A DNA stretch of 64,000 nt. Source: an uncultured Jannaschia sp. (GTDB lineage Bacteria > Pseudomonadota > Alphaproteobacteria > Rhodobacterales > Rhodobacteraceae). The stretch spans positions 1 through 64,000 of the forward strand of contig NZ_CANNEZ010000002.1 in assembly GCF_947503795.1 (NCBI RefSeq), written 5' to 3'. Both the position numbers and the translations under genes were made by a program. Shown here piece by piece: positions 1 through 6,780 of the stretch. A model generated the notes under the pieces. The model was not told the DNA's origin. It searched no databases and was given only the letters and a program-made list of their open reading frames with translations. Numbering within the stretch: the stretch's first letter is position 1; the number at the start of each line of letters is the position of its first letter.

Positions 1-119
1 ACCACTACGGCGAGGCGCTTATCGAGAAGATCTGCCACGGCAACTGGCTGCGGCTTCTGGAGCGGAATTGGGGCGGCGAAGACCCCGGCCGCGATCAACG
101 ACAAGGAGAGAAAGAATGA
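1..119 (+). CDS. Membrane dipeptidase (peptidase M19), C-terminal end only
   Basis: Only the last 38 codons of this gene lie in the window; it enters from the left edge and stops with TGA at 117-119. The residual sequence carries a GNWLRLLE stretch near the end, which is characteristic of the C terminus of M19 (renal/membrane dipeptidase family) zinc enzymes that cleave dipeptides. The stop overlaps the ATG of the following peptide-binding protein (ATGA at 116-119), so the two are translationally coupled. A dipeptidase in one operon with a peptide ABC importer is a familiar arrangement and suggests that imported peptides are cleaved inside the cell. The metal-binding residues lie outside the window, so the family call rests on a short C-terminal match and on context. 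Confidence 0.6.
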   Translation, partial: HYGEALIEKICHGNWLRLLERNWGGEDPGRDQRQGEKE

Positions 120-1723
120 ACCTGTTCACACGCACCCTCGCGGGGGTGGGCCTCGCGGCGACGCTCCTGACCGGGACGGCCACGATCGCGATAGCCGAGA
201 CCCCCGACAACATGCTCGTCATCGCGCACCGCATCGACGACCTGACATCGCTGGATCCGGCCGAGAGCTTTGAGATCCAGGGCTCCGACGCCAGCCGCAA
301 TATCTACATGAAGCTGGTGAACCTGTTCCCCGACGATCTCGAGGCCGGCTACCAGCCCGAGATCGCCGAGAGCTGGGAGGTGTCCGAGGACGGGCGCACC
401 ATCACCTTCACCATCCGCGAGGGGCTGACCTTCCATTCGGGCAATCCGATCCGGGCCGAGGATGTCGAATTCTCGCTGCGCCGCGCGGTGCTGATGGACA
501 AGACCCCGGCCTTCATCCTCAAGCAATTCGGCTTCACCCCCGAAAACGTCGAGCAGACCATCGTGGCCGACGGCAACACCATCTCGATCACCACCGACCA
601 GACCTACGCGACATCCTTCGTGCTGAACTGCCTCACGGCCACGATCGGCGGCGTCGTCGACAAGGAACTGGTGATGGCCAACGAGGTCGACGGCGATTTC
701 GGCAACACCTGGCTCAAGACCAACTCCGCGGGCTCGGGCGCCTACAAGCTCGTCTCGTGGAAGCCCAACGAGAGCCTGACGCTCGAGTCTAATCCCGACT
801 TCTATCTCGGCGCCCCCGAGATGGAGCGCGTGATCGTGCGCCACGTCACCGAGAGCGCCAGCCAGCGGCTGCTGCTGGAGCGGGGCGATATCGACGTGGC
901 CCGGAACCTCAACCCCGAGGACATCCAGGGTGCGTCCGGGGCCGAGGGCGTCGAGATCGCCGAGGAGCTGCGGGGTCGGCTGATGTATGTCGCGCTCAAC
1001 CAGAAGCATCCCGAGCTGTCGAAGCCGCAGGTGCGGCAGGCGTTCAAGATGCTGATCGACTATGAGGGCATGGAGAACTCGTTCCTCAAGGGCGCCTACA
1101 CGACGCATCAGAACTTCCTGCCCCGGACCTATCTCGGGGCCGTGGACGAAAACCCGTTCACCTACGACGTCGAGGCGGCACGCGCCCTGATCGAAGAGGC
1201 GGGCGTGCCCGAAGGCCTCGAGATCGAGCTGGGTGTCCGCGAGGCGCAGGAGCGGATCGAGATCGCGCAGGCGCTGCAGAACGCGGCCGCGCAGGTGGGG
1301 ATCACGATCAACATCACCGTCGGCACCTCGGCCCAGATCCTGGCCCGCTACCGCGCCCGCGAACTCGACCTCTATGTCGGGGCCTGGGGTCCGGATTACC
1401 CCGATCCGCACACCAACGCGGGCACCTTCGCCTACAACCCGGACAATTCCGACGAGGCGAACGCCACCGGCCTTCTGGCCTGGCGCAACAGCTGGGACAC
1501 CGGCGGGCTGACCGAGATGGTCGACGCCGCCGTGATCGAGCCCGACCGGGACATGCGCGCCCAGATGTATCGCGACATCCAGGCCCAGTTCCGCGAGACC
1601 TCGCCCTTCGCGGTGATGTTCCAGCTGACCGAGCAGATCGGGCTTCGGGACAATGTCGACAACCTGTCGCTTGGCGGGCCGATCACCAATGCCGCGTATT
1701 GGAACGTAACGAAGGGCGAATAA
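116..1723 (+). CDS. Peptide ABC transporter substrate-binding protein (SBP family 5)
   Basis: A 535-residue periplasmic solute-binding protein of the DppA/OppA family. An N-terminal Sec signal peptide (hydrophobic core about residues 5-22, cleavage near AIA-E) precedes a family 5 domain with typical features, including a PDY-P-P run near residue 430. The ATG at 116 is chosen over an upstream in-frame TTG because it begins the signal peptide and has AAGGAG at 102-107. It is the first complete gene of a five-gene importer operon, followed after a 68-base gap by permeases and ATPases in the same direction. The upstream dipeptidase fragment suggests small peptides as the cargo. The exact substrate (dipeptide, oligopeptide or another family 5 ligand such as a glycan or nickel complex) cannot be read from the sequence. 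Confidence 0.85.
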   Translation: MNLFTRTLAGVGLAATLLTGTATIAIAETPDNMLVIAHRIDDLTSLDPAESFEIQGSDASRNIYMKLVNLFPDDLEAGYQPEIAESWEVSEDGRTITFTIREGLTFHSGNPIRAEDVEFSLRRAVLMDKTPAFILKQFGFTPENVEQTIVADGNTISITTDQTYATSFVLNCLTATIGGVVDKELVMANEVDGDFGNTWLKTNSAGSGAYKLVSWKPNESLTLESNPDFYLGAPEMERVIVRHVTESASQRLLLERGDIDVARNLNPEDIQGASGAEGVEIAEELRGRLMYVALNQKHPELSKPQVRQAFKMLIDYEGMENSFLKGAYTTHQNFLPRTYLGAVDENPFTYDVEAARALIEEAGVPEGLEIELGVREAQERIEIAQALQNAAAQVGITINITVGTSAQILARYRARELDLYVGAWGPDYPDPHTNAGTFAYNPDNSDEANATGLLAWRNSWDTGGLTEMVDAAVIEPDRDMRAQMYRDIQAQFRETSPFAVMFQLTEQIGLRDNVDNLSLGGPITNAAYWNVTKGE

Positions 1724-1745
1724 GCGCCCATCGTTCCACCAGACC

Positions 1746-1772
1746 GGGGAGGCGCGCGCCTCGCGCCTCCCC
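1746..1772 (+). terminator. Strong stem-loop between binding-protein and permease genes
   Basis: A perfect 11-bp inverted repeat (1746-1756 and 1762-1772) with a 5-base loop lies between the binding-protein stop and the permease start. No T-run follows, so it is more likely a 3' mRNA-stabilising or partial-termination element than a full terminator. Such hairpins commonly keep binding-protein mRNA more abundant than permease mRNA. Confidence 0.6.
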
Positions 1773-1791
1773 ATCCGTCCGAGGACCAGCC

Positions 1792-2844
1792 ATGGCCGTT
1801 TCCGACCCAGAACCCCGCCGCCGCGCGCCGCTTGCGCCGTGGTTCACGGGCACGCTCAAGACCGTGGGCTCCATCGCGGCCACGATGCTGGGCCTTCTCT
1901 TCGTGACGTTCATCATCGGGCGCGTCATGCCCATCGATCCCGTGCTGGCCATCGTCGGCGAGCGCGCGTCGCAATCGACATACGACGCCGTCTACCAGCA
2001 GCTCGGGCTCGACCGGCCCCTCATCGTACAGTTCGGCATCTATGTCTGGGACGTGGTCCGCGGCGATTTCGGCATGTCGATCCTCAACGCCCGCCCCGTG
2101 GCCGAGGATATCGCCCGCGTCTTTCCCGCCACGCTGGAGCTGGCGACCATCGGCGTCATCATCGGCATCGTCATCGGCATCCCGCTGGGCGTCGCCTCGG
2201 CCGTCCGGCAGGGCAGCTGGATCGACCAGATCGCCCGGGTCGTCGCACTCGTCGGCTACTCGATGCCGATCTTCTGGCTGGGCCTGATCGGGCTTTTGAT
2301 CTTCTACGGCATCCTCGGCTGGGTGGGAGGGCCCGGACGGCTGGGCATCTTCTACCAGGACATTGTGCCCGACCGCACCGGCATGATCCTCGTCGACAGC
2401 GCGATCGCTGGAAACTGGGACGTCTTTCGCAACGCGTTCAGCCATATCGTGCTGCCCGCCTCGCTTCTGGGATATTACTCGCTGGCCTATATCAGCCGCA
2501 TGACGCGCTCGTTCATGCTCGAACAGCTCAGCGCCGAATACATCACCACCGCCCGTGTGAAGGGCATGTCGGAATGGTCGGTCATCTGGGGCCACGCGTT
2601 TCGCAACATTCGCGTCCAGCTCATTACCGTCATCGCGCTCAGCTACGCGAACCTTCTGGAGGGGTCGGTCCTGACCGAGATCATCTTCGCCTGGCCCGGC
2701 ATCGGCAGCTACATCACCACGGCGCTTCTCGCGGCGGACATGAACGCGGTGCTGGGCGGCACCGTCGTCGTCGGCCTGATCTTCATCTGCCTCAACATCT
2801 TCTCCGACCTGCTCTACCGGGTCTTCGATCCGAGGTCGAAATGA
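1792..2844 (+). CDS. Peptide ABC transporter permease (DppB family)
   Basis: A 350-residue inner-membrane permease with a transmembrane segment near residues 20-45 and five further hydrophobic segments in the binding-protein-dependent transport domain. The cytoplasmic EAA-type loop (about residues 245-275, around the AEYITTARVKG stretch) couples to the ATPase. The start at ATG 1792 follows GAGGACC; an in-frame extension to 1699 would run through the upstream hairpin and is rejected. The gene overlaps the next permease by 4 bases (ATGA at 2841-2844), as expected for subunits made in equal amounts. The family call is firm; the cargo is inferred from the operon only. Confidence 0.87.
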   Translation: MAVSDPEPRRRAPLAPWFTGTLKTVGSIAATMLGLLFVTFIIGRVMPIDPVLAIVGERASQSTYDAVYQQLGLDRPLIVQFGIYVWDVVRGDFGMSILNARPVAEDIARVFPATLELATIGVIIGIVIGIPLGVASAVRQGSWIDQIARVVALVGYSMPIFWLGLIGLLIFYGILGWVGGPGRLGIFYQDIVPDRTGMILVDSAIAGNWDVFRNAFSHIVLPASLLGYYSLAYISRMTRSFMLEQLSAEYITTARVKGMSEWSVIWGHAFRNIRVQLITVIALSYANLLEGSVLTEIIFAWPGIGSYITTALLAADMNAVLGGTVVVGLIFICLNIFSDLLYRVFDPRSK

Positions 2845-3770
2845 GCGATGCCACCCCGACGGACGCGGGCGGGCGCGCCTGGCTGACCTCCGACACGCCT
2901 GCCTCGCGCCGGCAGGCCAAGGCGGCGGCGATCTATCAGGGCTGGCTGAACTTCCGGTCGAACACGCTGGCGATGGTGGGGCTGGGCATCCTCGTGCTTC
3001 TGCTGGCCATCGCGGCCTTCGCGCCGCTCCTGGCGCCCCATGACTGGATGGCGCAGGATCTCGGCAACCGGCTGCAACCGCTGGGCACGCCCGGCCACCT
3101 CCTCGGCACCGACAGCCTTGGGCGCGACATCCTCAGCCGCCTGATCTACGGCAGCCGGATCACCCTCTACATCGTGGCGCTGGTGGCCCTCATCGCACCT
3201 GTCGCGGGCCTCCTCGTGGGGACGGTCGCGGGCTATACGGGCGGCTGGGTCGACGCCGTCCTGATGCGGATCACCGACATCTTCCTCGCCTTTCCCCGCC
3301 TCGTGCTGGCGCTGGCCTTCGTCGCAGCCCTCGGCGCGGGGATCGAGAACGCCGTCATCGCCATCTCGCTGACCGCGTGGCCGCCCTATGCCCGGATCGC
3401 GCGGGCCGAGACGCTGACGATCCGCTCCTCGGACTACATCAGCGCGATCCGCCTGCAGGGCGCGGGCCCGCTCCGGATCATCACCAAGCATATCTGGCCG
3501 CTCTGCATCTCGTCGCTCATCATCCGCGTCACGCTCGACATGGCGGGCATCATCCTCGCCGCCGCGGGCCTGGGCTTTCTCGGCCTCGGCGCGCAACCGC
3601 CCAGCCCCGAATGGGGCGCCATGATCGCCGAGGGGCGTCGCTTCATCCTCGACCACTGGTGGGTCGCCACCGTCCCCGGCCTCGCGATCTTCACCGTCTC
3701 ACTGGCGTTCAACCTTCTGGGCGACGGGCTGCGCGATGTGCTCGACCCCAAGAGCGGGGGCCATTCATGA
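2841..3770 (+). CDS. Peptide ABC transporter permease (DppC family)
   Basis: A 309-residue permease. A hydrophilic N terminus of about 45 residues leads to a first transmembrane helix (MVGLGILVLLLAIAAF), then a periplasmic loop with the GTDSLGRDILSR motif that is diagnostic of DppC/OppC proteins, followed by five more membrane helices. It forms the heterodimeric channel with the product of 1792-2844. The start overlaps the previous stop (ATGA), and its own stop overlaps the ATPase start at 3767. The much longer in-frame ORF reaching back to 1839 is an out-of-frame reading of the first permease and is not used. Confidence 0.87.
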   Translation: MSDATPTDAGGRAWLTSDTPASRRQAKAAAIYQGWLNFRSNTLAMVGLGILVLLLAIAAFAPLLAPHDWMAQDLGNRLQPLGTPGHLLGTDSLGRDILSRLIYGSRITLYIVALVALIAPVAGLLVGTVAGYTGGWVDAVLMRITDIFLAFPRLVLALAFVAALGAGIENAVIAISLTAWPPYARIARAETLTIRSSDYISAIRLQGAGPLRIITKHIWPLCISSLIIRVTLDMAGIILAAAGLGFLGLGAQPPSPEWGAMIAEGRRFILDHWWVATVPGLAIFTVSLAFNLLGDGLRDVLDPKSGGHS

Positions 3771-4624
3771 GCGCCGATCCCCTGCTCGACGTACAGAACC
3801 TCCACGTCCGCTTTCCGACCCGCCAAGGCCTCTTCGAAGCGGTGCGCGGCGTGTCCTTCACGCTCGGCCGCGAACGCCTCGGGATCGTCGGCGAAAGCGG
3901 GTCGGGCAAGTCCATGACCGGCCGCGCGATCCTGCGCCTGATCCGCCCGCCCGGTCAGGTCGAGGCCGACCGCATCGCGCTCGACGGCGTGAATCTGCCG
4001 GATCTGGACGAGGCGGCGATGCGCAAGATCCGCGGCCAGCGTATCAGCATGGTCATGCAGGATCCCAAGTTCAGCCTGAACCCGGTCATGCGCGTCGGCG
4101 ACCAGCTGATCGAGGCCTACCGCCTGCACGCCAAAGGCAGCCGCCGCGCCGCCCATGCCAAGGCGGTCGAGATGCTGGATGCCGTGTCGATCAACGACCC
4201 CGAACGGGTGATGCGCGCCTACCCGCACGAGGTCTCGGGCGGCATGGGTCAGCGGATCATGATCGCGATGATGCTGATCCCCGACCCCCAGATCCTGATC
4301 GCCGACGAGCCGACCAGCGCGCTCGACGTGTCGGTCCAGCGGCAGGTGCTGACCATCATGGACGATCTCGTGCGCGATCGCGGCATGGGTCTGATCTTCA
4401 TCAGCCACGACCTCAACCTCGTCGCCGATTTCTGCGACCGGGTGCTGATCATGTATGCGGGCCGCGTAGTCGAGACCTGCGATGCCAAGCGCCTGCACGA
4501 GGCGACCCATCCCTACACGCGCGGCCTGCTCGACGCGCTGCCCCGCCTCGACCGCCCGGTCGAGAAGCTCGCGGTTCTCCAACGCGACGCGGCCTGGGCC
4601 GACGCGCCATCGGCGCCCTCATGA
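3767..4624 (+). CDS. Peptide ABC transporter ATP-binding protein (DppD family)
   Basis: A 285-residue ABC ATPase that powers peptide import. Walker A (GESGSGKS) lies near residue 45, the signature motif reads SGGMGQR, Walker B is ILIADEPTSALD, and the H-loop is in FISHDLN. The C terminus has the HPYTRGLL piece of the oligopeptide-transporter C-terminal region but is shorter than the usual 320-330 residues. Translation starts at an ATGA overlap with the permease gene, and its end overlaps the second ATPase by 4 bases. The signature is degenerate (SGGMGQR for SGGQ), as is usual for DppD-type partners. Confidence 0.87.
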   Translation: MSADPLLDVQNLHVRFPTRQGLFEAVRGVSFTLGRERLGIVGESGSGKSMTGRAILRLIRPPGQVEADRIALDGVNLPDLDEAAMRKIRGQRISMVMQDPKFSLNPVMRVGDQLIEAYRLHAKGSRRAAHAKAVEMLDAVSINDPERVMRAYPHEVSGGMGQRIMIAMMLIPDPQILIADEPTSALDVSVQRQVLTIMDDLVRDRGMGLIFISHDLNLVADFCDRVLIMYAGRVVETCDAKRLHEATHPYTRGLLDALPRLDRPVEKLAVLQRDAAWADAPSAPS

Positions 4625-5367
4625 ACGCGATCGAGATCGAGGGGCTGGATGTCTGGTTCGGCGAAGGGGCCGACCGGGTCGAAGCCGTCCGCGGCGCGAC
4701 CTTCACGGTGCCCGAGGGGCGGAGCTTCGGCCTCGTCGGCGAGAGCGGGTCGGGCAAGTCCACCATCCTGCGCGCCATCACCGGGCTTGCGCCGAACTGG
4801 ACGGGACGGATCGCGATCGAAGGCAACGAACTCGTCGGCGCCAAGCGGCAGCGCAGCTTCTTCAAGCGGGTCCAGATGGTGTTCCAAGACCCTTATGCGT
4901 CGCTGCACCCGCGCCATTCCGTCGATCAGGTCCTGTCCGAGACGCTGCAACTCCACGGCATCCCCGATATCGACCGGCGGGTGCCGAAGCTGCTGTCGGA
5001 TGTGGGGCTCGGGCCGCGCTTCCGGTTCCGCTACCCGCATCAACTGTCCGGCGGCCAGCGTCAGAGGGTGGCCATCGCGCGGGCCCTGGCCGGCGAACCG
5101 GACGTTCTCCTCCTCGACGAGCCGACATCGGCGCTCGACGTCTCGGTGCAGGCCGAGATCCTGAACCTGCTGACGGATCTCCGGGCCGAGCGCGGCCTGA
5201 CCTACCTGATGGTCTCCCACGACCTGCCGGTGATCGGGCATATGTGCGACGAGCTGGCCGTGATGCGCGGCGGCGAGATCGTCGAGGTCATGGATGTCGA
5301 TCGCCTGCGAACGATGACGCCTTCGCATCCTTACACCAAGGAGCTGATCGCAGCCTCGGCGCTCTGA
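4621..5367 (+). CDS. Peptide ABC transporter ATP-binding protein (DppF family)
   Basis: A 248-residue ABC ATPase, partner of the upstream DppD-like subunit. Walker A is GESGSGKST, the signature is LSGGQRQR, Walker B is LLLDEPTSALD, and the H-loop is in MVSHDLP; HPYTKEL near the end is the short oligopeptide C-terminal motif. It is shorter than typical DppF proteins (about 320 residues) but no motif is missing. The gene begins at an ATGA overlap and closes the operon; a hairpin and two truncated genes follow. The peptide cargo is inferred from family and operon context. Confidence 0.87.
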   Translation: MNAIEIEGLDVWFGEGADRVEAVRGATFTVPEGRSFGLVGESGSGKSTILRAITGLAPNWTGRIAIEGNELVGAKRQRSFFKRVQMVFQDPYASLHPRHSVDQVLSETLQLHGIPDIDRRVPKLLSDVGLGPRFRFRYPHQLSGGQRQRVAIARALAGEPDVLLLDEPTSALDVSVQAEILNLLTDLRAERGLTYLMVSHDLPVIGHMCDELAVMRGGEIVEVMDVDRLRTMTPSHPYTKELIAASAL

Positions 5368-5451
5368 TTGGGCAGGGATGCCACCGGACCCGTGCCGCCT
5401 CGATGCCGCCCCCTGACGGATCGGCCCGCGCGCGATCCTCGCGCAGGGAAC

Positions 5452-5471
5452 CACCGGGCGGCCACCCGGTG
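5452..5471 (+). terminator. Hairpin downstream of the peptide transporter operon
   Basis: CACCGGG (5452-5458) pairs with CCCGGTG (5465-5471) around a 6-base loop. It lies about 85 bases after the last transporter gene and 13 bases beyond the stop of the minus-strand remnant at 5484, so it could end transcripts from either side. There is no T-run, so intrinsic termination is uncertain. Confidence 0.4.
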
Positions 5472-5483
5472 CGACCTTCTGAT

Positions 5484-5744
5484 CTATGCCGGCCCCGGCT
5501 CGGAGGCCTCCGCGCCCGCCGCGAAGATCACGCCGCGGTTCATCAGCCCGCCCGGGTCGAGCGCTGCCTTGATCGCCCGCATGGCCGCAAGTTCGGACGG
5601 TTGCGCAAGACGCGCCAGTTCGGCGGCCTTGAAGCGTTCGATCCCGTGTTCGGCGCTGATCGCACCGCCGAGATCGACCACGACGTCGTGCAGCCGCGCG
5701 GTCAGTTCGGGCGCGATCCCGGCATAATCGGCACACGGCAACGC
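5484..5744 (-). pseudogene. FAD-binding oxidoreductase (GlcD/LDH-D type), C-terminal remnant
   Basis: About 86 residues on the minus strand match the C-terminal cap end of GlcD-like FAD-linked oxidases: a helix with LHDVVVDLGG, then ISAEHGI, then a DPGGLMN run just before the end. In intact genes of about 460-480 residues this is preceded by the FAD-binding domain, which is absent here. Homology stops near 5744, where a second truncated gene begins on the opposite strand. The expected last base of the AEHGIG motif is changed to AEHGIE. No start codon with a ribosome site is evident. I read it as a non-functional 5'-truncated gene. Confidence 0.65.
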
Positions 5745-5749
5745 GGCCA

Positions 5750-6112
5750 GTCGCGCTCGGCCGCGAGGCGTGGCTCGACCATCCGCACTTCGCCGATCGG
5801 GCCGCGCGCGCGACCCATGCCGAAGCGATGGACGCGGCCCTGATCGACGCGCTTGCCCCTCGCGACGCGCCGGATTGGGAGCGAAGCTTCCGGGCGGCGG
5901 GCGTCCCTGCCGCGTGCCTGCAGACGCTCGACGCCGCACTGGCCATGCCGCAGATCGCGGCGCGCCGCTTTCTCGCGACCATGGGCGATGCGGCCGTTCC
6001 CACCCTGCCGTTCCGCATCGGCGGCCAGACCCCCGTCCCCGCAACCGGTCCCCGCTCGCTCGGGGCGGACACGGCCGAAGTTCTGGCCGAACTGGGCTTG
6101 CCTGACGCCTAG
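5750..6112 (+). pseudogene. Family III CoA-transferase (CaiB/BaiF), C-terminal remnant
   Basis: About 120 codons in one plus-strand frame correspond to the C-terminal part of a CaiB/BaiF family CoA-transferase. Visible are LGREAWLDHPHFAD (the usual conserved run at about two-thirds of the protein), then the AAGVPAA-type stretch and an ALAMPQIAARR helix, and the stop at 6110-6112. Intact family members are about 380-400 residues and begin with the CoA and catalytic Asp region, which is missing. The readable homology begins at about 5750, within a few bases of the point where the opposite-strand FAD oxidase remnant loses its homology. A short protein from ATG 5828 is possible but would lack the active site. 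Confidence 0.65.
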
Positions 6113-6216
6113 ATCTGAAGCCGCAACGAATGTGCTACGAAACGGCCTGCCCTTAACGGAGCCTTAGGCGATGGCCCGCTAGAAGACCGGCACGCTGTCG
6201 AACGGGTGCCGATACG

Positions 6217-6780
6217 ATGTCATTGCGAGACCGCCTCCGCCACGAGACCCGCACTGCCCATGCGGACGTGGACGCACGCTTCGGCGCCTACGATATCGTC
6301 CAGCCGGGGCGGTACGAGGATTTCCTGACCGCGCATCTCGACGCGCTGACCTCGCTCGACGCGCGCGCGGACCATCGGTCCGGCGAAGACGTGCGCCGCG
6401 ATATTGCGGAGATGCGGGGACGCATCCGCCAGGATTTGCGACGCCTCGGTCGCGCGGACCCGCCTGTCGCGCCGCCGTCGACCGCGGGCGGGCCTCTCCA
6501 TCCCGATGCGCTGCGCTACGCGGTCTGGGGCTCGCAGATCGGCATGTCCTTTCTGCATCGGCGATGGGCCGCCCTGCCCCGGACCCCCGTCCGCACCAGC
6601 AGCCGGTTCCTGACCACGCCCTTCGCGCCCCCGCTCTGGAAGGCGCTCTGCCGGCGTCTCGCCGCGACCCCCGCCACCGGGGACATGTCCGACCGCGTCG
6701 TCGCCGATGCCGGGCGCATCTTCGATATCTACGCCCATGCTGCCCGGCGCAGCCCATCGGATCTCAGCCATGCCGGATAG
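6217..6780 (+). CDS. bphO: Biliverdin-producing heme oxygenase
   Basis: A 187-residue soluble helical protein of the bacterial heme oxygenase family. The start LRDRLRHETRTAHADVD contains the conserved region with the proximal heme-ligand histidine. The C-terminal half has a WGSQIGM stretch where canonical enzymes carry a glycine-rich distal helix. It opens heme to biliverdin, the chromophore of bacterial phytochromes. The gene overlaps the phytochrome gene by 11 bases (ATG 6770, stop 6778-6780), the classic bphO-bphP pairing, so chromophore and apoprotein are co-produced. The distal helix is divergent, so catalytic competence is inferred from the pairing rather than proven by motifs. Confidence 0.8.
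   Translation: MSLRDRLRHETRTAHADVDARFGAYDIVQPGRYEDFLTAHLDALTSLDARADHRSGEDVRRDIAEMRGRIRQDLRRLGRADPPVAPPSTAGGPLHPDALRYAVWGSQIGMSFLHRRWAALPRTPVRTSSRFLTTPFAPPLWKALCRRLAATPATGDMSDRVVADAGRIFDIYAHAARRSPSDLSHAG

Noticed and set aside
95-1774. A 559-codon open frame on the minus strand opposite the peptide-binding gene
   Set aside because: GC-rich third positions open the antisense frame. It has no family pattern, and the plus strand encodes a clear SBP with signal peptide.
1839-3770. A 643-residue reading that would join the first permease region to DppC
   Set aside because: The first half is an Arg/His-rich out-of-frame reading of the DppB-like gene. The real start is the ATGA overlap at 2841.
5484-6044. 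The full 186-residue minus-strand frame as an intact gene
   Set aside because: Only the C-terminal 86 residues resemble a family. The N-terminal part is antisense to the CoA-transferase remnant.
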